Shown one piece after another: positions 22,310 through 33,418 of a stretch of DNA of 64,000 nt. Within the stretch, counting starts at the first letter, position 1; each line of letters begins with the position of its first letter. The notes below the pieces were generated by a model. That model saw only the letters and a program-made list of their open reading frames with translations, made no database searches and had not been told where the DNA came from. The stretch is taken from positions 5,599,525 through 5,663,524 of the forward strand of contig CAIIXF020000004.1 of NCBI GenBank assembly GCA_903813345.2, in the 5' to 3' direction. Made by a program: the position numbers and the translations under genes. Origin of the DNA: Owenia fusiformis (lineage: Eukaryota > Annelida > Polychaeta > Sabellida > Oweniidae).

Positions 22310-23400
22310 TCTAGTAGATGGGTTAACTACATTTGGACTTCATTGTATGATGCAAATGTTCCCTTTGGCATGGAAGTACCTTAGGGCAATAGAAATGAAT
22401 TTATCCAAAGACACAAGCTAGATGGCGCTTTATATTGGAAATATCCTCATTTTTTAAAATGGCCGCCAAAAATTCATCAGAGACAATATCTTTGATTCTG
22501 TGCATGCTACAATTATAAGATTGGTGTCAAAAAATACAGCGATGTAGTCGTAGAATCTATTTTATTAGATCTTGAGTCTTGAAAATTAAGAACTTTCACT
22601 TTATATTCAAAATATACGCGTTTTTCAAAATGACTGCCAGAAATATAACAAAGAAGATATCTTGCCTTACGAATACTTACAAATTAAGATATCTTACCTT
22701 ACAAAATGTCCCCTTTGGCATGGACATTCCTTAGGGCAATAGAAACAAATTTATCCAAAGACACAAGCTAGATGGCGCTTCATATTGGAAATATACACAT
22801 TTTTCAAAATGGCCGCCAAAAATACACCAGAGACAATAGTTTTGCTTCTGTGCATGCTACAATTATAAGAGTGGTGTCAAAAAATACACTAATGTAGTTG
22901 TAGAATCTATTTAATTAGGTTTCGAGTCTTGTAAGTTCAGCACTTGCACTTTATATCCAAAATATATGCATTTTTCAAAATGGCTGCCAGAAATATTACA
23001 AAAAAAGATATCTTCGCTTCTAAGCATGCTACAATGATAAGAGTGGTGTCTAAGTATACATTAATATTGAGTTGTAAAATCCATTTAAATAGGTCTTTCA
23101 TAATAAGAATTTTCACCTTATAGGAAATTATGTGTTTTTAAAAATGGCCACCAGAAATAGAATAACAATGATGATATCTTCACATCAGTGCATGCTACAC
23201 TGATACAATTGGTGTCAAAATTTTATATTTATGGGGTAGGAGAATCAATTTTATTAAGTCTTGTGAGATTATAGTTTTCACTTTATATTGGAAATATATA
23301 CAGCTGAAAATATAACAAAGATTGTACCTTTGCTAACAAAGATTGTATCTTTGCTAACAAAAATTATATCTTTGCTAAAAGTTTCTTTACTTCTGGGCAT
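22310..23400. repeat. About 170-bp tandem repeat, 5-6 degenerate copies
   Basis: The anchor CAAAATGGCCGCCAAAAAT (or ...TGACTGCCAGAAAT, TGGCTGCCAGAAAT) recurs near 22,457, 22,628, 22,805, 22,976 and 23,140, spacing 165-177 bp. Each is followed by a variant of GTGCATGCTACAATTATAAG. Two further units lie inverted at 25,385-25,725. Satellite-like, noncoding. Confidence 0.85.
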
Positions 23401-23458
23401 AATATTTCATAAAATTGGCATCATCTACATTTTTGGGAATGTAAAATCTATTTAATTA

Positions 23459-23884
23459 CTCGGATGCAAGTAGGTAGTTACCATTTTCCCCACCAGGTGG
23501 TTAATTCGGGTAAAATAACATTGCAGGGTATTACAAAATCCCCTTAAACTTGAATATTCTTAATTTTTAGTGGTTCACATTTCATATTAGTCTTTTGTAT
23601 CTGATAGTTGTACAAATTAAAATATCTCCAGTTAAAGAAATTATTATCTGCACAACACAAGAAAATATATTTCACTTTTTGTGTTTTACAACATGGGGAC
23701 TATGGGGAATCTCCCTGACGTAAATGTCACATTTTCGAAGAAAATTCAATTTTAAAGTTGATGGACTCATTTCAGAACCACATTTCTTGATGTATTTTTT
23801 CATGACGATTCCAAATTCAACATCAATTAGACTGAATTTTGAATTTTTAATGACAAAAATAAAGATTGTTACTACTCGCATCTA
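23459..23884. mobile_element. MITE family X, copy 1 (about 430 bp)
   Basis: Left end GGATGCAAGTAGGTAGTTACC-like and right end CTACTCGCATCT form a terminal inverted repeat. The whole block is an inverted copy of 27,140-27,575, sharing TTTCACTTTTTGTGTTTTAC-like and GGGGAATCTCCC segments. Confidence 0.8.
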
Positions 23885-25384
23885 GCAGATTGGATTATGA
23901 GCCTTAAAAATAATAGTTTTCGCCTTTAACACAGCAAATGTGTAGTTATCTTTCAATGTTCTTTTTACTCAAATTCACCAGAAAGACAAGTGTCTTTTTA
24001 ATAACTTGCAATAAACATGCATCTGCAATGGTAGTGCAATGGTAGTTGCAATGCAACATATATTAGAGAGAAATGTGATAGATAGAAACCACGCAGGACA
24101 GACACACATATGTACCTATAGTTAGAAAGGGCCAGAAACCTTCTGGCGAGAGAAAATCTTGAAGATCGGAATAGATTTCAAGGGTTGCATATTATGACAG
24201 TATTGCAGAACCCTCTTCATCTCCGCTGACCAAATTATGACTGTTTACCGAGTCTTCCACTAATCCAACCAACAAACTATTAAACTTGTTGTTGATTGGC
24301 AACCATTTTGTAAAAGACATGTATGTACACACATACAGCACTGAATATTGTTATATTGAGAAAAATATTCTTATTTTCTCATTTGAACATTTAAGAGATT
24401 AAGATTTTAAGATCTTAAACAGCAATATGTCTTTCACAATGAGTACTTCCTGGCCATAAATACAGTGTTCATTATTAAAACAATGTGTTTTATTCCAAGT
24501 GAAGTCCCCATGATTGTAAAATATGAATCCAACTTTCTGGAAAATTATGGATTAGGATCCCACCTTGGCACTTTTCTAAAATGATAGGCTTATTTTGTAA
24601 AAGGATGATCTTGTTCTTCTCAATTAAAACACTCGATTAAAAGTTGCCTTACTTTATATCAAGAATTACTTAAAAGGGGAAGATATTTAAAAAGTTGAAA
24701 ATCACATCTCCCATGCTATCCATTGTTTTCAGCATAGTTTCCGTCATCGCAAATTGATATTCAAAACTACACTTTCAAACTATTCTACTTTTGAAAAAGT
24801 TTAAGAGGCCTTGTTAGATATAATTTTTTGTAATATTTTCCACAGCCATTGAAAAAAGGCATACATTTTCAAAAAAAAAAGTGAAAATGATTGTTCACTA
24901 ATAGACAAACAGTACAATATCAGAATTTCCGCTGATTTAAACATTTTGGTGACCATTTAGTCAATACTAAAAATTATATTTACTAGACAATAAAAAATTG
25001 AGATCTAACTTAATTTAATGTAACCATATCTTGACGACATATCTAGTAAGTAATAGCTAATCAACTCCTTCTCTGGGACATTTTGAATTTTCTGAGGCAT
25101 TAATCATAAAATTAACACCATCTTCAATTTAATTGATTACATATGGCCATACTTTGAAGGAATCTGACAATAATTGCAAAATCATACATACTGTAAGACA
25201 GACGATGAACTGACAGACTGACGGACGGAGGGGTTCACTATATCCCCACTGAACTTTCTTCGTTGGGAAAATAAAGACTATAAACCTTATCAATTGAATT
25301 CTACCATCCATTAATGTATACTTGGACATCAATCTTACTATTGTGGCATGCATACAAGTGAAGATATCATCTTTGTTACATATC
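23885..25384. other. No gene recognised
   Basis: AT-rich sequence without supported coding or structural features. The far right may hold a decayed unit of the 170-bp repeat. Confidence 0.4.
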
Positions 25385-25725
25385 TGCCAGCCATTTTGAA
25401 AAAGGCATAATTTGTTGATATAAAGAGGAAGTTCCAAATTTTTAAGACTCAAACCCATAGTAAATTTATTCTTCACCCACAAAATGTATATTTAGGCACC
25501 AATCGTATCATTATAGTATGCATAGAAGAAAATATATTGTCTCTGTTATATTTTTGGTGGCCATTTTGAAAAATTTGAATGTTTCCAATATAAAGCGCCA
25601 TCTGGCGTGTGTCTTTGGATAAATTTGATTCTATGGTCCTAAGGTACTCTCATGTCAAAGGAAACGTTTGCATCATAGATTGAAGTCCAGACCCCCCTAA
25701 AATGTAGTTAACCCATCTACTACTC
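25385..25725 (-). repeat. Inverted copies of the 170-bp tandem repeat
   Basis: Reverse complements of the 22.3-23.4-kb unit, e.g. GGTGGCCATTTTGAAAA near 25,555 and CCAGCCATTTTGAAAAAGG near 25,386, 169 bp apart. They end just beyond the 3' end of LINE B. Confidence 0.8.
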
Positions 25726-25769
25726 AGCATTAAACATATAATACGCCTTTTCTTCGGGAGTCAATACAG

Positions 25770-27139
25770 TTAGATTTGGCAAATTGAGTTAAAAGTATCA
25801 AAGTATTCATATCTCATTTTTTCCAATTTTTGGCATTCAAAAATAAAATGAGTTTCCGTACCAGTGTTGATTTTACATAATTTGCATTTTCTTTGATCTC
25901 TCGGAATTATTGGTCTTGTATATATTCCTCGCTCTATTTCTAAATTGTGTGCACTTATTCTTAATCGCGTCATAGAATTCCTATGTTCAGCGTTCTTTAT
26001 TAAATCCAAATATCGTTCTTTTCCCCATCGTTGTTTGATATTATTCAAAAATTCTAATTTCCCTTTATTATCATTGACAGTTTTCTCCCAATATTTTATA
26101 TATCTCTTTTCAAGGATTTTCTTAATATCAAGTGGTTTGCTATTCATGTAATTTGTATCTTGTGGTTGAACATATGCCACTATTCTATCAATGTCATAGT
26201 ACCATGATGATTGATGATATGAACTTTTGATAGTTCAATGCTATTAATTAGTAATGATTGATAAACAGAGGGAATCTACCTAATTCACCCATTGTAGCTA
26301 AATTACTCGTTTTTCTATGCACCCCTAATAAAAACTTCAAAAAGGTAGATGTAGTAATTCCGTTGGAAGTGACTTGTCATATTTCATTTCAAGATCAAAT
26401 TCTTTATTTTTCAGTAGATCTTTATTAGTTATTAGACCAGCACCCCAGATTTCACATCCATAAAATAAAATTGGTTTTACTAATATATCAAAAAATTTCA
26501 GACACAAGGTTAGGTTTATATCACCGTGTGTAAGCATACTTATCAATTTGAATTTCGCCTTTTCTGCCTTTTCTTTGATAAAGATTGCAGCTTGTTTCAT
26601 CGATCCGCTTGCATGGAATTCCATACCCAAGTAAGTATACTTTGATACGTTTTCAATTACTTGGTCCCCAATGTAGAATATATCATTACATCGTTTACCA
26701 CTTTTATTTAACATTGCAATTTTAGTTTTATCAGTATTGATATCTAGGTTCCATTGTTTACAATAATTACTGTTTAATTTTTTCAATTTTATGTCCATAT
26801 CAGTTTTATTTGCAGTAATTAGGCTAAATCATCTGCAAATAGCAGGCAACTTATTTTTTGTTTTTGTAATTTTAAGTCTGATTCAAGTGTTAATTCTTCA
26901 ACAACACCATTGATATAAATATTAAACATTAATGGACTAAGCGCCCCCCCCCGTTTAATCTCCCTCTCACATTTAAAGATATCAGTATGGTCACCGTTAC
27001 TGTTAATTCTAACTGATACCATTGAATTAGTATACATGTGTTTTACCATGTGATAAAAATGACCTCAAATTCCTGCTTGAAGAAGTTTGAGATACAGCCC
27101 TTTATGCCATATACTGTAGTATCAAATGCAATATCCTAC
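25770..27139 (-). pseudogene. LINE B reverse transcriptase core and C-terminal domain remnant
   Basis: Three broken minus-strand frames. The first, 27,139 to 26,819, has AFDTTVW with the first catalytic Asp, GGALSPLMFNIYINGVVEEL and the box LLFADDLA near 26,820. The second, 26,798 to 26,337, has WNLDINTDKTKI, YTYLGMEF and PILFYGCEIWGAG. The third, 26,180 to 25,770, has RLRISAHNLEIERGIYTRP and the zinc-like motif KCKLCKINTGTETHFIFEC near the C-terminus. Stops and frameshifts separate them. This C-terminus closely matches LINE C (55.8-58.0 kb), so the two belong to related families. Not functional. Confidence 0.88.
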
Positions 27140-27575
27140 ATGTAGATGCGAGTAGAAATAATCTTGATTTACTTCATTAAAATTCATAATTCAGTCAAAC
27201 TGGTGTCATATTTGGAATCTACATATAGATTACATCTTAAAATGTGGTTTTGAAAAGAGTTTAGCAACTTTGAAAATTTAATATTCTTTGAAAATGTGAC
27301 TTCTAGGTCTGGGAGATTCCCCATAGACCCTACGTTGTAAAACTACAAAAAGTGAAATATCTTTTCTTGTGTTGGGCAGATAATATTTCCCTTTACTGGA
27401 CATATTTTAATTTGTATAATTATCACATTCATAAGGGTAATATTAGACAGTGAACCACTAAAACTGATGCATATTCAAGTTTAAGGGAATTTTCTAATAC
27501 CCAGCCGTGTTATTTCCCCCCGAATCAGCAACCTGGTGGCGAAACTGGTAACTACCTACTCGCATCTGAGTAATT
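27140..27575. mobile_element. MITE family X, copy 2, inserted in LINE B
   Basis: Ends AGATGCGAGTAG and CTACTCGCATCT are inverted repeats. The body is an inverted copy of 23,459-23,884. It separates two consecutive pieces of the LINE B RT (TTDHMFIIRTLIDRF on the right, AFDTTVW on the left). No clear target duplication. Confidence 0.8.
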
Positions 27576-29157
27576 ATACATTTTCTTTTTCTCAAAGTGT
27601 ATAAATCTGTCAATAAGTGTACGAATAATAAACATGTGGTCTGTGGTTCGTGACTTTTTCTTGAAGCCAATCTGGTTTTTCTGTAACATTTGATTTTCTT
27701 GAACATAGTTATACAGGGCGTCCACAAAAAAAGTATACCCAACTTCAAAGCCAGGATACCAGAATTCTGAGCAATTTTTTATTAATTTAAAGGCTGCAGT
27801 ATAAGGCCTAGTTAATTCTCCATCAAATGGTACCTAGATCATTATGTAACTGTCATGGATGACTGAACAATCAAGACTTTTATGAAAGGTGGTAAAATCA
27901 GCACCGTGCCAAGTTAGCATTCAAGTAGGATTGACACAATGAATGTTTTTTTTTGTGTTCAAAACATTTTTAATGTTCAAATTCAAACTTGCTCCATGTT
28001 CTTCAACATTTTAACATAATTTTCCACAACTTTTTATTGCTACCTCCCTCGCTGGAATTGGATCCCAAGAGCCTCTTGAACAGCAATGAAACTTCTAATT
28101 GATAATATGCAGCCTTGAAGTCAATAGTATCCCCCATTTAAGTCAATACACCCTTGCTGAAATCCTCATTTTCTAAGAATAACTCAAGTTGATTGAGTCT
28201 CAACAAGTAGATTCATGTTGGACAGAATTGCTAGAATCCATTTTCGATAGTAAGAATAGGGATTCTTAAACAGTACACTGGACTCGCTTTTTGTTGGCTC
28301 TTCTGCTCGGGTGTCAGTTGAACCATGTTTGCAGGCCTATTTTAGAGTAAGTAACCTTTTTGCCAAATCTTTTTTTCATAAGAGAGCTACTCAGCCCCCA
28401 TTCTAGTTCATTATGAAAGTCCTGTCATGTAACATAATGTAACAGAAAAAGAATACTAAGCCAATTACACATGATTGCCACACAGGAAGATAACGTGGCA
28501 CAGTGCTAAATTTACCACCTATCAAAATGGTCATGATTGCTCAGTCATATATGACAGTTACATAATGATCTAGGTACCATTAGATGGAAGACAAATAAGG
28601 CTTTTTGCTGTAGCTTTTGGATTTCAAAAAGATTGCTCAGGATTCTAGTAATTTGGAGAACAATTTTGACAAGCAGTCTGATATAAAAAGTCCACGATAA
28701 TTTCCAGGATCACTTGAATTACCCTTCTTGAAAACAGTTATTATTGATGATACATTCCACTCTTTTGGGAAGAGTGTATTTGAAAACATTGTATTAAACA
28801 TCTTTAAAATAATGTTCCCTATCACAGGGTATGATGTTTTTATCATTTCATAACTGACACCATTATGGCTATATTTTATAATCTAAATTATCAAACGTTT
28901 TATCATTTGCCAAAGCCTTTATTTTCTCATCCATAGTAGTGTCATTTGATTTATCTGTAAAAAGTTTGGAATAGTGATCATACCAGCCCCGAGGTGATAT
29001 ATCATTTCCGTCACTACTTTTTTCATTATTTCTCATTTTGTCCAATAGTTCCCAATATTCTTTAGGGTCTGTTTCATACAGATTTTCTAACCTATTTAGC
29101 AGTTCTTTTTTATATTCTTTCTGTTTACCCTTACAACACTTTCTATATGTATGTATT
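27576..29157 (-). pseudogene. LINE B N-terminal RT and linker remnants
   Basis: Minus-strand coding pieces on either side of the mariner-like element. The right piece, 29,157 to 28,653, reads KGKQKEYKKELLNRLENLYE, WYDHYSKLF, FPKEWNVSSIITVFKKG and GNYRGLFISDCLSKLFSKLL, which are linker and RT motifs 0-1 of LINE RTs. The left piece, 27,711 to 27,576, reads QENQMLQKNQIGFKKKSRTT and FIIRTLIDRF. Isolated stops and shifts mark decay. Confidence 0.82.
27714..28652. mobile_element. Mariner-like nonautonomous element in LINE B, right end truncated
   Basis: Begins CAGGGCGTCCACAAAAAAAG after TA (27712-27713), a Tc1/mariner-style terminus. Its left arm (27,755-27,925) pairs with 28,490-28,652, both containing GGTACCTAGATCATTATGTA. 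The outermost 40 bp on the right are missing. No transposase motif recognised inside. Confidence 0.7.
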
Positions 29158-29293
29158 ATTTATTTGCGTCTAGAATAAGACAGTTACATGCACATGTTAT
29201 ACAATAATTATAGAAAATGAAATAAAGAAAGTAAATTAGTAACAGGGAACATGATTTCAAATCAATTATGTAGTGTGAACTGTCCTACATGAT

Positions 29294-32200
29294 TTAGATC
29301 ATTGATACTCTGGCTCTATGCATGGAATATATTACAAGTGATATGGAGCAGAGTGAGTCGATGCTCTCTAAGCTTGAGCTCAACCCTAAAACAAAGTCCA
29401 TCTTCTCAGCAAGTGACATACGGCCTTCACTCTCCAACATTGTGAGTAGAGTCTGCCGTTCATAGGTAATTATATCACATTGTAGTATAAAATGTTCAAT
29501 AGTGTCTCTTGAATTGATGCACAATGGGCAAACCCAATTCTCAAAAGGATAAGACCCTGCTAGGAGTTTAAACATAAGTTTGCACTGTTTTTTGAAAATA
29601 GGTCTCAGTTTACATATGAGCCACCATATATTTGGCTGCACGTATGAGATGGATAATGTACAAGAATAAAATGATAAGGAACTATACAAAGAACACATCA
29701 TTCTAATGCTATTTGCTTCATTACAGTATAAAGCATTTCTTACAATGCGTTTAAAACCTGATTTAGAGAGATATTCCCCAGACTGTATCATGTTCATAGA
29801 TAAATTGGCAAAAGTGTACCGTTCAAGTGTTCTCCAAATGATGGAAAGTGGAGAGTTATGCCGTCCATTCCCCCCTATGAGCCACAGCAATCTATGTATC
29901 AAGACGGTTTTGTAAATATTATTCATTGGTAACACTATAATACTCCAGAAGAACATCATCCTCGAGAAATCTATCTGTCTTCTGATAGAAAGCCATCCAA
30001 GACCTGAAGCTGCTATAGGGTTCGGCGAACTTTTTGGGAGTGCCTGAATTCTTCTTCCGATTTCACGATGTGATATTTCCATTTGCTCTATTTCGTGATT
30101 ACTATAGTCTATAACCTGGCAACCGTACAGTAGCTTACTCATTGAGAAAGTCCAATATAACTTACTGGCCATTAGTGGGCAAAGGCCACCTGTTAACGAG
30201 CCAAGCCCCAATAACGAAAAATATTTCTGTTTTGATTTGCATATCGTTTGCTTTACAAAGTCGTTGTGGTTCCCAAGGGGTATCCCGACGTGCAGCTCTC
30301 CTGTTTTTTGTTGAATTGCACAGGGGCCAAGTAAAGCGGTATCATTGCCGTCGTCGGGTCTGCCGAAAATAAGAAGCGAGCATTTCCCTGGATGGAAAGT
30401 GATTCGCCAGTATGAACTGTAATTCCACACGATGCTTAATAGCCTGTTCATACTTTGCATGCTAAGAGATAAAAGTGATAGGTCATCTGCGTATGCAACT
30501 ACTGAGACGTCAGTGCCACCTATGCGTACTCCACATTGCTCACCCACAATATCATACAAGAGATCTGCGAGGTAGAATTGGTAGACAATCATCGACATCA
30601 CCCCGCCCTGATGGACACCTTGCTCGACGTTAAAACTACTAGAACATTCACCGTCATATAAAATTGAACAGTTATAAGTTTTGTAGGACGTGTACATCAT
30701 TCTCCAGAACTTTCCGTTCATGCCGCATCTGTAAAGTTTGTAAAGAAAACCATCAATCCACATTGAATTGAAGGCTTTGCGCACGTCCAATAGAGAACAA
30801 TATACCGTAGAACCCTTATCCCTACAGTGGGATATAGCTTCCTGTAATAAAAATGAAGTGTGAAGTGAAGAGCAGGAATCTATCGAGGCACCCTGTAGTT
30901 GTGGGATGTGTGCCAGGAAACGATGTTTACTGCAGCTGAGCAGCACGTTGTCAAATAGCTTCCGCAACGAGGACATCAGAGTTATATCACGGTAGTGGTC
31001 CTGATCTAGTGGGTCTTTATTCCCACCCTTAAACAATGGTATGAGTAGTCCGTTACAAAGACCCCGGGGGATATGCTCATGCTTACGGATAATATTAAAA
31101 AATACACAAAGTACTGATACTAGGTTTGGACCGCCGAATTTTAGGTGTTCAGCTGAAATTTTGTCGCATCCGCACGCACGATTTGTGTTAAGAGCCTTAA
31201 GAGCATCATTAGTTTCGTCCTCTGTGATTGGCATATCAAGAATCCTGTCTTTGTTTGGCATCGATTCTGTTCTCAATGAAGTCACCCGCCGTTGGATGTA
31301 ATCGTGGAATTGATCATTAAAATGCGGGGAATTCCCAGGTGTAGCTAGTTTTGAGAAATGCCTCATCCACGCATTGCGAATTTCAGATGGATCCGATAAA
31401 ACTACACCATCCTCATCCCGTATAGAGTTAATCCTTTGTGATTTAGTTCCCCGACTCCTAGAGACAAGATGCCAATAAAGTCGTTGATCTATGGCGTCGT
31501 CTTGTAGTTTGTCCAGCTCTTTCTGTTCAAAATCGCGTTGTGCCTGAGAGTAAGCCTTCTTAAAGGCATTGTTAGCAGCCTTATAACGTAAAAGTATCTC
31601 ATTGTCCGACTGACGCGGGCGCCCTTCACTCACCCATGTGCGCCATGCAACATTTTTGGTTTTTACCAGATGTGAAAGATTAGGATTCCAGAAAGGTTTC
31701 TGATGCTTCCGGAATTTCTTGATAGGCACATCACAAGAAGATTTGATAATCGTATTAACTACTAATTCACTAAAACTGTCAATTTCTTCATTCCTGATAT
31801 CATTGGTTTTTAAAAGATGTCGCCCTTGTATAAGTAAAGGTTCAATGTTATGTTCGAGTTTCGTCGTGTAACAGGACGCAATCTCGTCATTAGACAGCTT
31901 ATTCCAAGCGAACTGCTCACAAGGGGTTTTTGCACGCACAATGGGTACAATATTAAATAAATCAAGTTTTGTTAGAATAACAAGATGATCGGATGACAAG
32001 TCTGGAGAATCCTCAAACACTTCACAGTATGTTACATTACCCGCTAATTCATGTGATATAGCGATGTGATCGATGTATGACGTTTGACCTGTGTTAATAT
32101 GTGATATAAATGTGTATGTTGGTCCTACTGTGTCATTCATCATATCCCTTATACAAAGACCGTTACTAATACACATATCAAAGAACAATTTTCCATTCGC

Positions 32201-32782
32201 AGATGGAGTTCCTACACTTCTACTAGTATTACACAAATTGCCGACGTTTGCATTGACGTCACCCATTACAATCACCCTACCATTGTTACTACACACACCA
32301 ATGAATTCATGCAATGTGTTCAGAACATCTTCATAACTATCATTAACACATGTTGATTGTGGCAAATACACAGAAAAAATGTAGATTGGTACATCTAACA
32401 CAATTTCAATACAGACAATCCTATCAGTACAAAATTTAGTAACAGGTAATGTATTTGACAGAGATTTCCTCCATAAAATAGCCACGCCACCATGCCCCCA
32501 TACTTGACCACAATGCATTGGGTTGAGCAGTCTGCTACTACGAGAAAGCATGTTAAAATCATTTTGCATTAAATTGAGTTTAAACGCATTACATTCATAC
32601 ATTTTGTGTTCTGATATACATATGATATCATTCTCACGCATTAGCTTATGGAGTAGTATCTGAGATGTGTTAAACCCGTTTATATTCCACTGGCACAAGT
32701 TTAAGAACACCATAGTGACAATTAAATACAGCATGTACATATAAGTCATAACTTTAATAGGACCTGTCATTCCATGCGTCAT
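29294..32782 (-). CDS. LINE A ORF2: endonuclease-reverse transcriptase (1,162 aa)
   Basis: An open frame encoding the LINE replication protein that nicks target DNA and reverse transcribes its RNA at the nick. AP-like endonuclease about 28-275: CQWNINGF, SEHK (Glu58), FSVYLP, GDVNAN (Asp175, Asn177), SYIDHIAIS (Asp238) and SSDH (Asp265, His266). RT about 520-850: IPLFKGGNKD, HYRDITLMSSLRKLFDNVLL, LLDVRKAFNSMW (Asp666), EQGVHQGGVMS and AYADDLSLLS (763-767). A CPLC-x8-H-x4-C zinc-like motif follows near 1,090. There is no RNase H. The first 25 residues are hydrophobic and overlap the end of ORF1, so translation may start at the Met before VFLNLCQWN. All key residues are present, so it may be active, though ORF1 is broken. 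Confidence 0.93.
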   Translation of the reverse strand: MTHGMTGPIKVMTYMYMLYLIVTMVFLNLCQWNINGFNTSQILLHKLMRENDIICISEHKMYECNAFKLNLMQNDFNMLSRSSRLLNPMHCGQVWGHGGVAILWRKSLSNTLPVTKFCTDRIVCIEIVLDVPIYIFSVYLPQSTCVNDSYEDVLNTLHEFIGVCSNNGRVIVMGDVNANVGNLCNTSRSVGTPSANGKLFFDMCISNGLCIRDMMNDTVGPTYTFISHINTGQTSYIDHIAISHELAGNVTYCEVFEDSPDLSSDHLVILTKLDLFNIVPIVRAKTPCEQFAWNKLSNDEIASCYTTKLEHNIEPLLIQGRHLLKTNDIRNEEIDSFSELVVNTIIKSSCDVPIKKFRKHQKPFWNPNLSHLVKTKNVAWRTWVSEGRPRQSDNEILLRYKAANNAFKKAYSQAQRDFEQKELDKLQDDAIDQRLYWHLVSRSRGTKSQRINSIRDEDGVVLSDPSEIRNAWMRHFSKLATPGNSPHFNDQFHDYIQRRVTSLRTESMPNKDRILDMPITEDETNDALKALNTNRACGCDKISAEHLKFGGPNLVSVLCVFFNIIRKHEHIPRGLCNGLLIPLFKGGNKDPLDQDHYRDITLMSSLRKLFDNVLLSCSKHRFLAHIPQLQGASIDSCSSLHTSFLLQEAISHCRDKGSTVYCSLLDVRKAFNSMWIDGFLYKLYRCGMNGKFWRMMYTSYKTYNCSILYDGECSSSFNVEQGVHQGGVMSMIVYQFYLADLLYDIVGEQCGVRIGGTDVSVVAYADDLSLLSLSMQSMNRLLSIVWNYSSYWRITFHPGKCSLLIFGRPDDGNDTALLGPCAIQQKTGELHVGIPLGNHNDFVKQTICKSKQKYFSLLGLGSLTGGLCPLMASKLYWTFSMSKLLYGCQVIDYSNHEIEQMEISHREIGRRIQALPKSSPNPIAASGLGWLSIRRQIDFSRMMFFWSIIVLPMNNIYKTVLIHRLLWLIGGNGRHNSPLSIIWRTLERYTFANLSMNMIQSGEYLSKSGFKRIVRNALYCNEANSIRMMCSLYSSLSFYSCTLSISYVQPNIWWLICKLRPIFKKQCKLMFKLLAGSYPFENWVCPLCINSRDTIEHFILQCDIITYERQTLLTMLESEGRMSLAEKMDFVLGLSSSLESIDSLCSISLVIYSMHRARVSMI

Positions 32783-33246
32783 ACTGCTCGGTATGGTATT
32801 TCTTTCGGATCCTCCTTACAGCCTGTTGGAACTGGCCCCGATGGTTATCATCTTTTCTATGATTATCAGATTTATTATAATTGTTAGATCTTTCATCATA
32901 GTCCTTTTCATCGTAGTACTGTCTATCATCATGATCATCATTGTTTTGCCTCTCATCATACATGTAGTCATCATCGAACTGTCGTCTATTGTCGAAATCA
33001 TCATTGTTATGTCGCCTCTCATCATCTTCGTGGTACTGTTTTACATCACGATTGCGATGCTCATCACGTCTGGGTCGATTGATATTGCTACTTGAACCGT
33101 AGGTGGAACGACCTCTGAAACGTGGGGGGGATCCTATCCTCCTGGTCCCCTACCCAGTAGCCACCATCGGGTCTCTGCTTCTGTCGCCGAGGTCTGGAAA
33201 TCCACTCACGACTATTCACGTCATCAGGCCACATATCACTATCATT
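32754..33246 (-). pseudogene. LINE A ORF1 C-terminal remnant, frameshifted
   Basis: Minus-strand coding sequence just before ORF2. Its first part (SDMWPDDVNSREWI...) ends in a run of seven G near 33,121-33,130, where the frame shifts. The rest is very rich in Asp, Arg, Tyr, Asn and His (e.g. DDRQYYDEKDYDERSNNY) and ends AWNDRSY at a stop overlapping the ORF2 start. Low-complexity charged tails suit LINE ORF1 RNA-binding proteins, but no domain can be named. The N-terminal part is missing, probably through 5' truncation. The shift may be a homopolymer sequencing error. Confidence 0.6.
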
Positions 33247-33262
33247 AATGCTTTAAATATTT

Positions 33263-33418
33263 AAAATAATTGTGTCTAACACAACTATCATTGGGATTTT
33301 TCGTCAGTATCTGACCAAGGGATTTCACTTTCTTTCTTAATTTAACACAGTCATTGTCATACCATCTGCGAAAGTTCTAGTTTGTGTTGGGTCCCACTTA
33401 GATTTATTAACAGCAATC
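33263..33418 (-). pseudogene. LINE B linker fragment between LINE A and the TIR element
   Basis: Minus-strand reading gives VNKSKWDPTQTRTF, one frameshift, then RWYDNDCVKLRKKVKSLGQ, typical of the region between endonuclease and RT. It continues after LINE A at 29,157. Confidence 0.75.

Larger units (their letters stand above)
29158..33262 (-). mobile_element. LINE A: young non-LTR retrotransposon inserted in LINE B
   Basis: About 4.1 kb on the minus strand: a 5'-truncated ORF1 remnant, an uninterrupted EN-RT ORF2 and a short 3' UTR ending in an AT-rich tail (AAATAATACATACATATAG). LINE B coding sequence lies directly on both sides. The unbroken long ORF2 inside a decayed host LINE shows it inserted much later. 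Domain order (AP endonuclease, RT, C-terminal CCHC-like) places it in the Jockey/CR1/I-like group; the exact clade needs a tree. Confidence 0.88.

Noticed and set aside
29706-32336. Several plus-strand frames across LINE A
   Set aside because: Shadows of the intact minus-strand ORF2.
32793-33095. Plus-strand frame looking like a multi-pass membrane protein rich in Ile/Val/Met
   Set aside because: It is the antisense of the Asp/Arg/Asn-rich LINE A ORF1 tail; complementing GAT/GAC-rich codons gives hydrophobic residues by chance.
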